Source of the DNA: Elusimicrobiota bacterium | GTDB taxonomy: Bacteria > Elusimicrobiota > Elusimicrobia > UBA1565 > JACRDR01 | Assembly: GCA_016212845.1 (NCBI GenBank) | Contig: JACRDR010000474.1 | Span: 1 to 5,553, forward strand | Direction: 5' to 3' | DNA: 5,553 nt | Part shown: one piece after another, positions 1 to 5,233 of the stretch | How positions within the stretch are numbered: position 1 is the first letter of the stretch | How the letters are laid out: each line of letters starts with the position of its first letter | Translations under genes and position numbers: made by a program | The notes under the pieces: model-generated | Told to the model about the DNA's origin: nothing | What the model saw: only the letters and a program-made list of their open reading frames with translations | Databases searched by the model: none

Positions 1-112
1 CGCCGAAGTCTTCCAGCGGCATACCCAGATGCTTCTGGTACCAAGCGGCAAGCGCGGCCTTATCGCCCTTGCACTTAAAAAATACGCCGCCGATCCCGGT
101 GATCCTCGCCAT
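1..112 (-). CDS. VOC / glyoxalase-like protein, N-terminal fragment cut by window edge
   Basis: The minus strand from 112 encodes 37 residues starting MARITGIGGVFFKCKGDK and running out of the window. The opening (GIGGVFFK, then AAWYQKHLGMPLEDFG) matches the first beta strand and helix of vicinal-oxygen-chelate proteins (glyoxalase I / bleomycin-resistance / dioxygenase superfamily), where a strand is followed by a 'WYxxxLG' helix. These are usually small metal-dependent enzymes or binding proteins of about 120-150 residues; the substrate cannot be told from this piece. The ATG is secure because the preceding in-frame codon is TAG. A weak GGGAA lies 6 bases upstream. It starts 27 bases after the methyltransferase stop, in the same direction, so co-transcription with it is likely. 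The metal-ligand positions lie mostly outside the window. Confidence 0.82.
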   Translation of the reverse strand, partial: MARITGIGGVFFKCKGDKAALAAWYQKHLGMPLEDFG

Positions 113-139
113 CTATGCTTCCCGCTCAAGCACCAAGGC

Positions 140-922
140 TTATCGCTTCCGGCCTTTCACCGCGTTCGCTCGGCCGGTACAAGGGATCCTTCCGCCGGCG
201 CCGGCGGGCAGGCGCTCGCGCAGACGCTCCTTCAGCCCGGCCTGCGCCTTCGGCTCGAGCGCGGCGAGCTTCGGACCGACGCTCGGGCTCAGGAGGCTGG
301 TCGCCCAGTAGTCCTCGAGGCTTTCGAACTCCCGGCGGACGGAGATCTCGCGCTCTTCGACGTCCAGGAAGCCGGCCTTCGTCCAGTAGTCCCGCATCGC
401 GCCGGGCTTGGCGGCCTCGGAGCTCGGCGGGACCGGGACCTCGACGCCCATGGCGCGAAGCTCGGCGTGCAGGGCCTCGTAGGGGAAGCCGCCCCCGAGC
501 ATGTCCCACGCGTAGGCGGCGGCGACGCCGCCCGGACGGAGCACGCGAAGCATCTCCGCGACGCCCTTCGCCGGGTCCGGAACGAAAAAGATCACGAGCG
601 GCATGACCGCCGCGTCGAAGGAGCCGTCGGGGAAGGGCAGGGCCATCGCGTCGGCCTTGCGGAAATCCGCCGCTTTGAGCGGCGGGCGAGAGCGCGCGAA
701 GGCGAGCTGCGCCTCCGAGGGGTCGATCCCCGCCGTCGAGGCGGGCGCGCAGCGCTCGACCATCAGTTCGGTGAAGGCGCCGTTGCCGCAGCCGATGTCG
801 AGCCACCGCCAGCCTTTCGCCGGCGCGAGCCAGTCGAGGAATTGAGTCCCGGCCAGCCGGCTCCAGCGGCCCATGAAGCGCTCGTAGCCGGCGCCGTCGT
901 TGAATTGGATCGGATCGCTCAT
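140..922 (-). CDS. Class I SAM-dependent methyltransferase (Methyltransf_11 type)
   Basis: A 260-residue Rossmann-fold methyltransferase. Motif I is LDIGCGNGAF (residues 41-50), the SAM-binding glycine loop. The acidic end of strand 2 is GIDPS (D67). KADAMALPFPDGSFDAAV and the LRVLRPGG segment are the usual post-motif and strand-5 signatures. The N-terminal FNDGAGYERFMGRWSRLAG and C-terminal ANAVKGR look like a family common in soil Alphaproteobacteria (from memory, not searched), so the gene seems full length. It probably methylates a small molecule, but the substrate is unknown. The ATG at 922 has GGAGAA 7 bases upstream. It lies 35 bases after dnaB with no visible terminator and 27 bases before the VOC gene, so it is probably expressed from the ribosomal/dnaB transcript. 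It has no obvious functional link to replication and may be a transferred passenger. Confidence 0.92.
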   Translation of the reverse strand: MSDPIQFNDGAGYERFMGRWSRLAGTQFLDWLAPAKGWRWLDIGCGNGAFTELMVERCAPASTAGIDPSEAQLAFARSRPPLKAADFRKADAMALPFPDGSFDAAVMPLVIFFVPDPAKGVAEMLRVLRPGGVAAAYAWDMLGGGFPYEALHAELRAMGVEVPVPPSSEAAKPGAMRDYWTKAGFLDVEEREISVRREFESLEDYWATSLLSPSVGPKLAALEPKAQAGLKERLRERLPAGAGGRIPCTGRANAVKGRKR

Positions 923-929
923 CTCATCG

Positions 930-935
930 TTCTCC
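930..935 (-). promoter_or_regulatory. Shine-Dalgarno of the methyltransferase gene
   Basis: GGAGAA on the minus strand sits 7 bases before the ATG at 922. It supports this start over the overlapping out-of-frame ATG just upstream, which runs into TGA at once. It also shows that the methyltransferase initiates independently of dnaB translation. Confidence 0.6.
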
Positions 936-957
936 GGGTGTCAGCCGACGACCAGAC

Positions 958-2364
958 TCAGGCGAACGAGTCTTGGCTGGCGATCGGCTCGTCGGCGGGC
1001 TCTTCGGTGCCCTCGGGGTCGAGGTTCTCGAAGCGCGTGATGTCGCGGTTGAAGCGAATGTCGACGGAGCCGGTGGGGCCTTGGCGCTGCTTCGCGATGA
1101 TGAGCTCGGCCTTCGACTCGTCGATCGACGGGTCGCCGGGCTTCGCGGCCGCCTCGCGATAGATGAACGCGACCAAGTCGGCGTCCTGTTCGAGGGCGCC
1201 GGATTCGCGGAGGTCGGAGAGCTGCGGCTTGCCGTCGGCGCGGCCCTTCTCTTCGACGCGCCGCGAAAGCTGGGAGAGCGCGACGACCGGCAGGTTCAGG
1301 TCGCGCGCGAGGAACTTGAGGCCGCGCGAGATCTCCGCGACTTCCTGCTGGCGGCTTTCGGCCCGCTTGGAGGCCCCGCGCATCAGCTGCAGGTAGTCGA
1401 TCATGACCATCTGGAGGGCCTGGCCCTTGCGCTTGAGCTCGGTGGCGAGGCGCCGCGTGCGCGAGCGCACCTCGAGCACGGAAAGGCCCGGCGTGTCGTC
1501 GATGTAAAGCGGGGCCTCGGAGAGCCGCGCGGCGGCGTTGGTGAGATGCGTCCACCGGTCGCGCCGGAAGAAGCCGGAGCGAACCTCGTAGAGGTTCACC
1601 CGGGCCTCGGCGGCGATCAAGCGCTGCATGATGGCGCTGCGCGACATTTCCATCGAGAAGAAGGCGACGGGCATTTTCCGCTCGAGCACGACATGGGAAG
1701 CGATGTTGAGCGAAAGCGCGGTCTTGCCTTGGCTGGGGCGCGCCGCGATGAGGATCAGGTCGCCCTTCTGCAGGCCGGAGGTTTTCTTGTCGAGCGCGAC
1801 GAAGCCGGTCGGCACGCCGGTGACCGCCTCCTTCTTCTGGTGGAGCTTCTCGATCTCATCGATCGCCGCTTCCGCCAGCGACTTGGCGTGAACGAAGCCG
1901 GTGGTCGACTGCTTCTGCGCCACCGTCATGATCTGCGCCTGCGCCTCGTCGAGGAGCTCGCCCGGCTCGCGCTCCGAGTAGCACTCGGAGATGATCTTCG
2001 TCGAGGTGTTGATCAGCTCGCGGAGGATCGCCTTCTCGTGGACGATCTCGGCGTAGTGCTTGACGTGGGCCGCGGTCGCGACCTTGTGGGTGCACTCGGA
2101 GAGATAAGCGATGCCGCCGACGTCGCCGAGCGCGCCGCGCTTGCGGAGCTCCTCGCCGACGGTGACCAAATCGGCCGCGACGCCCGCGTTGTAGAGCGTC
2201 GAGATGCAGTTATAGATCGTCCGGTGCGCGTCCTTATAGAAGTCGGCTTCGACGCACGCGTTGAGCGCTTCCTCGACCGCCTCGCTCTGGATAAGCATGG
2301 AGCCGAGAACGGCCATCTCGGCGTCGAGCGCCTGTGGCGGTACCTGAGGCTGTGGAGCGGCCAT
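958..2364 (-). CDS. dnaB: Replicative DNA helicase DnaB
   Basis: A 468-residue hexameric 5'-3' replicative helicase that unwinds DNA ahead of the replisome and recruits primase; the length is normal for DnaB. The N-terminal collar domain starts at the typical PPQALDAEMAVLGSML (residues 9-24). A linker follows to about 175, then the RecA-like ATPase domain. Walker A is ARPSQGKTAL (208-217; K214, T215). The catalytic glutamate is in FFSMEM (E239). Walker B is MVMIDYLQLM (D323). LSQLSRRVE (363-371), SDLRESGALEQDAD (383-396) and the arginine-finger region KQRQGPTG (425-432) are all present. The Walker A loop has Gln where Met is common (RPSMGKT), probably a neutral change. The tail after 450 is acidic. 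The ATG at 2364 is 12 bases after the rplI stop with only a weak SD-like GAAGCGG, suggesting translational coupling. The rplI-dnaB order is conserved in many bacteria. Confidence 0.98.
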   Translation of the reverse strand: MAAPQPQVPPQALDAEMAVLGSMLIQSEAVEEALNACVEADFYKDAHRTIYNCISTLYNAGVAADLVTVGEELRKRGALGDVGGIAYLSECTHKVATAAHVKHYAEIVHEKAILRELINTSTKIISECYSEREPGELLDEAQAQIMTVAQKQSTTGFVHAKSLAEAAIDEIEKLHQKKEAVTGVPTGFVALDKKTSGLQKGDLILIAARPSQGKTALSLNIASHVVLERKMPVAFFSMEMSRSAIMQRLIAAEARVNLYEVRSGFFRRDRWTHLTNAAARLSEAPLYIDDTPGLSVLEVRSRTRRLATELKRKGQALQMVMIDYLQLMRGASKRAESRQQEVAEISRGLKFLARDLNLPVVALSQLSRRVEEKGRADGKPQLSDLRESGALEQDADLVAFIYREAAAKPGDPSIDESKAELIIAKQRQGPTGSVDIRFNRDITRFENLDPEGTEEPADEPIASQDSFA

Positions 2365-2376
2365 GGCGACCGCTTC

Positions 2377-2823
2377 TTAAGCTCGGGCGACTACGCTGAC
2401 CTTGATCTTGGCGGAGACTTCGGGGGCGAGCTTCAGCTCGATCTCGTGCTCGCCGACTTCCTTGATGGCGGCGGCCATGACGATGGCCTTCTTGTCGATC
2501 GTGAAGCCGGAGGCCTTGAGGCTGTCGGCGATGTCGGACTTGCCGACGGAACCGAACAGCTTGCCTTCGCCGCCCGCTTGGCGGGAGAAGGACAGGTGCA
2601 CTCCGGCGAGCTTGCCGGCGGTCTCCTGAGCCTTCGACGCCGCCTTCTCGCGGAGCTTGGCGCGCTTTTCGGCGCCCTTTTCGTACCACTGGATGGCCTC
2701 GGGGGTGGCGAGCTGGGCCATCTTGCGCGGGATGAGGAAATTGCGCGCGTAGCCGGCGGCGACCTGCTTAATGTCGCCCGCGCGGCCGAGATTGTCGACG
2801 TCGGAACGGAGAATGACCTTCAT
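2377..2823 (-). CDS. rplI: 50S ribosomal protein bL9
   Basis: A 148-residue large-subunit protein that binds 23S rRNA near the L1 stalk base and helps maintain reading frame; the length is typical. The N-terminal domain starts MKVILRSDVDNLGRAGD and carries the family signature GYARNFLIP (residues 24-32), which contacts rRNA. A charged helical connector spans about 45-72 (EKRAKLREKAASKAQ). The C-terminal domain begins near 74 and contains EGKLFGSVGKSDIAD (86-100). The ATG is supported by GAGGT 7 bases upstream. It follows rpsR after 75 bases, the widest gap in the cluster, which holds a GC hairpin. It precedes dnaB by 12 bases. Confidence 0.98.
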   Translation of the reverse strand: MKVILRSDVDNLGRAGDIKQVAAGYARNFLIPRKMAQLATPEAIQWYEKGAEKRAKLREKAASKAQETAGKLAGVHLSFSRQAGGEGKLFGSVGKSDIADSLKASGFTIDKKAIVMAAAIKEVGEHEIELKLAPEVSAKIKVSVVARA

Positions 2824-2830
2824 GTTAGTT

Positions 2831-2835
2831 ACCTC
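2831..2835 (-). promoter_or_regulatory. Shine-Dalgarno of rplI
   Basis: GAGGT on the minus strand lies 7 bases before the rplI ATG. It gives rplI its own initiation signal after the long rpsR-rplI gap, unlike the overlapping genes upstream. Confidence 0.65.
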
Positions 2836-2876
2836 AAAAACAATCCTTGTGAAACGATTTCGCCCCCGCCTTCCTC

Positions 2877-2899
2877 GGCCCCGCGGGGGCCTGCGGGGC
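2877..2899 (-). other. Strong GC hairpin between rpsR and rplI
   Basis: Just after the rpsR coding sequence the transcript can fold two mutually exclusive ways. One is a 7-bp stem GCCCCGC/GCGGGGC at 2893-2899 and 2878-2884, overlapping the first base of the TAG stop. The other is a 6-bp stem GGCCCC/GGGGCC with a CGC loop at 2877-2891. No U-run follows in the direction of transcription, so it is not a standard intrinsic terminator. It could be an mRNA-stability or processing hairpin, or a protein-binding control site. The pairing is seen in the sequence; the function is a guess. Confidence 0.5.
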
Positions 2900-3210
2900 T
2901 AAGAAGCGACGAACGGGAGCAACGCGAGGTTGCGCGCCCGCTTGATCGCCCGCGCCAGCTGACGCTGGTGCGTCGCGCAAGTTCCGGTGACCCGGCTCGA
3001 CAGGATCTTTCCGCGCTCCGTGGTGAACGTGCGCAGGATCGGAACCTGCTTGAAGTCGATGTCGTGGATCTTCTCCGCGCAGAACCGGCACACCTTCCGC
3101 CGGGGCGCGAACGGTCCGCGGCGCCGAGGGGCGCCCGAGGGCGCCGATCCGGCCGTGGGTGCGGCCGTAGGGGCCGCGGGTTGATTGGTCTGAGTCGTCT
3201 CTTCCGCCAT
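2899..3210 (-). CDS. rpsR: 30S ribosomal protein bS18, zinc-ligand (C+) form
   Basis: A 103-residue small-subunit platform protein that pairs with bS6. The conserved core runs from about 34 to the end: KVCRFC (C41, C44), [40 protein letters not shown] (C78, H81), NLALLPF. The Cys-Cys plus Cys-His set is the zinc-binding form of bS18. The first 33 residues are an Ala/Pro/Thr-rich extension ending in basic [11 protein letters not shown]; bS18 is often about 75-90 residues, so this tail is longer than usual. The start codon shares one base with the ssb stop (TAATG), and a very strong Shine-Dalgarno lies 9 bases upstream inside ssb. Both support this start. Confidence 0.97.
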   Translation of the reverse strand: MAEETTQTNQPAAPTAAPTAGSAPSGAPRRRGPFAPRRKVCRFCAEKIHDIDFKQVPILRTFTTERGKILSSRVTGTCATHQRQLARAIKRARNLALLPFVAS

Positions 3211-3647
3211 TAAAACGGAACCTCCTCTAGGTCTCCGGAGCCGGCCGGAGCCGCTCCACCTTCGCCGGCAGGGGCTTCGGAAGTTCCCGAAGTCGAGCCC
3301 GCCATAGCCAAGAACTGCATGCGGTTGGCCACCACTTCCAGCACCGAGCGCTGCTGCCCGCTCTTATCCTCGTACTTCCGGCCCTGAATGCGGCCCTCGA
3401 CGACGATGGGCGCGCCCTTCTTGGCCTTGTCCTTCGAGCGCTCGGCCAACTCCTTCCAGGCCACGCAGTCGATAAAGAACGTGTCGTCCTTCCACTCGCC
3501 GGACTTGGAGTCCTTCACGCGGCGATTGACCGCGATCGGAACGGTGAGCTTCGCCGTGCCGCCCTGAGTGAAAAACAACTCGGCGTCGCGCGTCACGCGT
3601 CCGCTCAGGACGCAAACGTTGATCTCGGGGAGACGAACGCCGGTCAT
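3210..3647 (-). CDS. ssb: Single-stranded DNA-binding protein SSB
   Basis: A 145-residue protein that coats single-stranded DNA during replication, repair and recombination and recruits partners through its C-terminal tip. The OB fold covers about 1-115: [49 protein letters not shown] (aromatics F57, F58, W64), [19 protein letters not shown] Gly/Ala/Pro/Ser linker follows, ending in the acidic-hydrophobic tip DLEEVPF, equivalent to DDDIPF of the E. coli protein. The frame stays open upstream to 3842, but that part merely overlaps rpsF in another frame and looks unlike SSB. The ATG at 3647 gives the normal family start and overlaps the rpsF stop as ATGA. No good SD precedes it, so it probably depends on coupling to rpsF. 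Confidence 0.96.
   Translation of the reverse strand: MTGVRLPEINVCVLSGRVTRDAELFFTQGGTAKLTVPIAVNRRVKDSKSGEWKDDTFFIDCVAWKELAERSKDKAKKGAPIVVEGRIQGRKYEDKSGQQRSVLEVVANRMQFLAMAGSTSGTSEAPAGEGGAAPAGSGDLEEVPF
3220..3226 (-). promoter_or_regulatory. Shine-Dalgarno of rpsR, embedded in the ssb tail
   Basis: AGGAGGT on the minus strand, 9 bases before the rpsR ATG, is almost fully complementary to the 16S rRNA 3' end. The same bases are the codons for the Glu-Glu-Val of the SSB C-terminal tip, so one segment serves a protein-interaction motif and ribosome binding. Confidence 0.8.
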
Positions 3648-3967
3648 GCCGCGGCCTTGGCCTTCACGGGCTGCAGCTTCCGCTCCTTGGCCTCCACGGT
3701 CAGCGTGCGGAGGAAGGAGTCGACGACGCGGAAATGGTGGTTCAGCTTCCCGAGCGTCTGCGTGGGCGCCTGGAACTTCAGGTAGGCGTAAAAGCCCTCG
3801 CGCGCCTGCTTGATGGGGTAGGTCAGCTTCCGCCGGCCCCACTTGTCTTCGCCGAGGATTTCCCCACCTTCGCTAGAGATGACCTTCTTCGTCTTCTCGA
3901 TGAGCTCCACGACTTCGGGATCCGAGAATTGGGGTTTGACCACGACGACCGTCTCATAGATAGGCAT
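3644..3967 (-). CDS. rpsF: 30S ribosomal protein bS6
   Basis: A 107-residue small-subunit protein that forms a heterodimer with bS18 on the 16S rRNA central domain. It has the ferredoxin-like family pattern: MPIYETVVVVKP opens strand 1, then the helix DPEVVELIEKTKKVI, the hallmark WGRRKLTYPIKQ (43-54), and REGFYAYLKF. The tail is Lys/Ala-rich (VKAKAAA). Six extra codons upstream (MLSFRS) are open, but the ATG at 3967 gives the family-typical MPIYE start. No Shine-Dalgarno precedes it, and a candidate extended -10 ends only 8 bases upstream, so initiation may be leaderless. It is the first gene of the operon and overlaps ssb by 4 bases. Confidence 0.96.
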   Translation of the reverse strand: MPIYETVVVVKPQFSDPEVVELIEKTKKVISSEGGEILGEDKWGRRKLTYPIKQAREGFYAYLKFQAPTQTLGKLNHHFRVVDSFLRTLTVEAKERKLQPVKAKAAA

Positions 3968-3975
3968 AGACCGAA

Positions 3976-4005
3976 ACGATAGCAAATTGTCCGCTCGACG
4001 TACAA
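3976..4005 (-). promoter_or_regulatory. Candidate promoter of the rpsF-ssb-rpsR-rplI-dnaB operon
   Basis: On the minus strand, -35 TTGTAC (4005-4000), an 18-base spacer and -10 TATCGT (3981-3976) are preceded by TG at the extended -10 position (TGCTATCGT). Transcription would start about 1-2 bases before the rpsF ATG, which matches the missing Shine-Dalgarno. The -35 is weak (3 of 6). An alternative AT-rich -10 (TATAAA, about 4015-4010) would give a normal leader but has no good -35. Confidence 0.45.
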
Positions 4006-4007
4006 TT
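3985..4007. repeat. Dyad AATTGT-N11-ACAATT between divergent promoters
   Basis: Perfect 6-base inverted arms at 3985-3990 and 4002-4007 with an 11-base spacer. Each arm includes the TTGT of one of the two opposing -35 candidates, so the symmetry may simply be two facing -35 boxes. It could also be an operator for a dimeric regulator acting on both genes. Confidence 0.4.
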
Positions 4008-4016
4008 ATTTATATT
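3987..4016 (+). promoter_or_regulatory. Candidate promoter of the FecR-domain gene
   Basis: TTGTCC (3987-3992), an 18-base spacer and TATATT (4011-4016, 5 of 6 to consensus). The -10 ends 7 bases before the ATG at 4024, and there is no Shine-Dalgarno, so a leaderless mRNA is predicted. It interleaves with the rpsF promoter on the other strand. Confidence 0.5.
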
Positions 4017-4023
4017 CCCCGGT

Positions 4024-4728
4024 ATGACCCTCCCCTGGCTCGCCTTGACCCTCCTATTCGGACCCGCCTTCGCCGCCGAAGGACCGATGCCGCCCCGGTT
4101 GGGGCAGGCGGCGCAGACCGCGGCGCAGGAAAAGCGGGCCGCCGAGGCCCGGCTCAGCGTCGCGCCGTCTTCGGGCCCGGTCCGCGCCTCCGCCCAGGCC
4201 GCGGTCGCGCGCGCACGCGCGTGGGAGGAGGCGCTCAAGGAAGCGGCGACCGCCGCCCGCCCGCAGGATTCCGATCTCGTGGCCGCCCGGGACTTGGGCG
4301 CTCAGCTGGTCCGCGGGGGCGAGACCCTGCCGCTCAAGCCGGGCACCGCCCTCCGCGAGGGCGACCAGGTGGCGGTCGCGGAGGGCCGCGCGGAGCTGCG
4401 CTTTCACGACGGCTCCCTCCTCGTGGTCGGCCCCTCGAGCTCACTCCGGGTGCTCCAGGCGCCCCGCGCGGTCCCCCAGCAGTCCGCCTTCACGCTCGAG
4501 CGCGGGCGGGTCTACTGGCAGGCGCCCACCGAGGGCCTGACCGGACTGGCGCGCGTCATGACGCCCCGCGCGGCCGCGCAGCTGCGCGCGGGACGAGCCG
4601 AGGTTTCCGTCGACGCCGCCGGAGAAGCCGCCCTTTCCGTATACGAGGGAACCGCGGAGCTCTCGGCCAAACCCGGCGTGCCGCCTCCCGGGGGCTGGTG
4701 GGACCAAATAGAACTTGACAGTAAATAA
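4024..4728 (+). CDS. Exported FecR-domain protein
   Basis: A 234-residue protein with an N-terminal hydrophobic segment (MTLPWLALTLLFGPAFA, likely cleavage near AFA-AE). This looks like a Sec signal peptide but lacks the usual Lys/Arg before the hydrophobic core. Residues 25-80 are Ala/Arg-rich and probably helical. From about 100 to 200 the pattern LKPGTALREGDQVAVAEG, AELRFHDGSLLVVGPSSSLRV and FTLERGRVYWQA is typical of the FecR beta-rich domain (PF04773). In iron-uptake systems FecR relays a signal to a sigma factor. Here there is no FecI-like sigma factor, TonB receptor or transmembrane anchor, so it is more likely a stand-alone periplasmic or secreted FecR-domain protein of unknown role. 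No earlier in-frame start is visible. It is divergent from rpsF. Its last codons contain the -35 of the next gene. Confidence 0.82.
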   Translation: MTLPWLALTLLFGPAFAAEGPMPPRLGQAAQTAAQEKRAAEARLSVAPSSGPVRASAQAAVARARAWEEALKEAATAARPQDSDLVAARDLGAQLVRGGETLPLKPGTALREGDQVAVAEGRAELRFHDGSLLVVGPSSSLRVLQAPRAVPQQSAFTLERGRVYWQAPTEGLTGLARVMTPRAAAQLRAGRAEVSVDAAGEAALSVYEGTAELSAKPGVPPPGGWWDQIELDSK

Positions 4729-4743
4729 CACATGACGTACACT
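4715..4743 (+). promoter_or_regulatory. Promoter of the HTH gene, -35 inside the FecR gene
   Basis: Perfect TTGACA (4715-4720), an ideal 17-base spacer and TACACT (4738-4743, 4 of 6). Transcription would start near 4750, about 27 bases before the GTG at 4777. The -35 overlaps the last codons of the FecR gene (Leu-Asp-Ser). It is the best sigma-70-type match I see in the window. Confidence 0.65.
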
Positions 4744-4776
4744 TCCGACGTAGTCCGCTAAAAGACACGAAAAGAC

Positions 4777-5037
4777 GTGGCTAAACGACGAAAGAAGACG
4801 GTGCGGAAGAACCTCGGGCCCCCGCCCGAGGTGATGGATATCAAGGCTCTCGCCCAGTATCTCGGCATGGGCCGCTCGAAGATTTACAACCTCATCCGCC
4901 AAAAGAAGATCCCCGCCTCCCGCATCGGCCGGCAATACCGGTTCTCGAAGCCGCTCGTCGATCAGTGGCTGAAAGAGCAGCTCATCACGCAGCCGACCGA
5001 ACCGCAGATGGGCTTGTTCCGCACGCCCGGCAAGTAA
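4777..5037 (+). CDS. Excisionase-type (MerR-like) helix-turn-helix DNA-binding protein
   Basis: An 86-residue protein. Residues 20-69 form a winged HTH of the HTH_17 / excisionase family: helix MDIKALAQYLGM, recognition helix SKIYNLIRQ (34-42), wing KKIPASRIGRQYRFSK (43-58), closing helix VDQWLKEQL. The first 19 residues are a basic tail (KRRKKTVRK), probably an extra DNA contact. Such proteins act as excisionases or small regulators. With no integrase, att site or phage gene visible, a chromosomal regulator is the safer reading, and its target is unknown. The GTG start is chosen because an in-frame stop lies at 4759-4761 and the promoter ends at 4743. GTG 4801, GTG 4831 or ATG 4834 would remove the basic tail but keep the HTH. 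No clear Shine-Dalgarno precedes the GTG, so the exact start is uncertain. Confidence 0.85.
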   Translation: MAKRRKKTVRKNLGPPPEVMDIKALAQYLGMGRSKIYNLIRQKKIPASRIGRQYRFSKPLVDQWLKEQLITQPTEPQMGLFRTPGK

Positions 5038-5095
5038 GGCACGCCTCGCTTCACGAAGAATCCTCCGACGGAATTCGCTTTCCCCTTTTATAGAA

Positions 5096-5164
5096 CGCTT
5101 GGGGACAGACCCCGACCTTAAGTTTGCCAACGGGCAAACTTGAGGTCGTAGTCAGTCCCCAGCG
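5096..5164. repeat. Long imperfect inverted repeat (REP/MITE-like hairpin)
   Basis: Arms 5101-5128 and 5133-5160 match at 24 of 28 positions around an AACG loop. The inner part (GACCT.AAGTTTGCC against its complement) mismatches once, and that is a G-U pair in RNA. Pairing continues outward by CGCT/AGCG with one bulged T at 5100. The outer GGGGACAGACCCC / GTCAGTCCCC words resemble palindromic repeats I recall as dispersed in many bacterial genomes, sometimes linked to Y1/REP transposases. Copy number here cannot be seen. There is no T-run after it, so it is not a plain terminator. Confidence 0.65.
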
Positions 5165-5185
5165 CTCGGGGAAACCCCGAGCGCT
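5161..5185. repeat. Perfect 11-bp hairpin with AAA loop
   Basis: AGCGCTCGGGG (5161-5171), AAA, CCCCGAGCGCT (5175-5185). It abuts the long hairpin and shares AGCG (5161-5164) with its outer stem, so both cannot form fully at once in one RNA. It is very stable, but no U-run follows on either strand. Confidence 0.75.
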
Positions 5186-5226
5186 CGTCGTCCGACGGTA
5201 CCGACGGTCGACGAGCCCTCGACGAG
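5184..5226. repeat. Cluster of short direct and inverted repeats
   Basis: CCGACGGT occurs at 5192-5199 and 5201-5208, TCGACGAG at 5208-5215 and 5219-5226, and CTCGTCG (5184-5190) is complementary to CGACGAG (5209-5215). It continues the palindromic block and probably belongs to the same element or to its insertion scar. Confidence 0.5.
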
Positions 5227-5233
5227 AAAATCC

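Noticed and set aside
29..1162. A 377-codon plus-strand open frame opposite the VOC and methyltransferase genes
   Set aside because: It is a shadow of the methyltransferase, whose SAM-binding motifs are clear on the minus strand; its own translation is Arg/Ala/Glu-rich with no motif.
973..3213. A 746-codon plus-strand open frame opposite dnaB, rplI and rpsR
   Set aside because: It is the antisense of three unmistakable genes in GC-rich DNA, where stops are rare. Its translation is low-complexity with no domain, and it lacks a ribosome binding site.
3648..3842. A 65-codon upstream extension of ssb
   Set aside because: The extension only reads rpsF in another frame and gives Arg/Ala/Pro-rich sequence unlike SSB. 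The family-typical start is the ATG at 3647, in an ATGA overlap with rpsF.
5056..5092. Intrinsic terminator after the HTH gene
   Set aside because: The stem around GGAATTC is short and mismatched, and the T-run (CCCCTTTTAT) is separated from it by several bases, so I could not support it.
5161..5185. Rho-independent terminator at the perfect 11-bp hairpin
   Set aside because: The stem is strong, but neither strand has a T-run after it; it fits a repeat element better.
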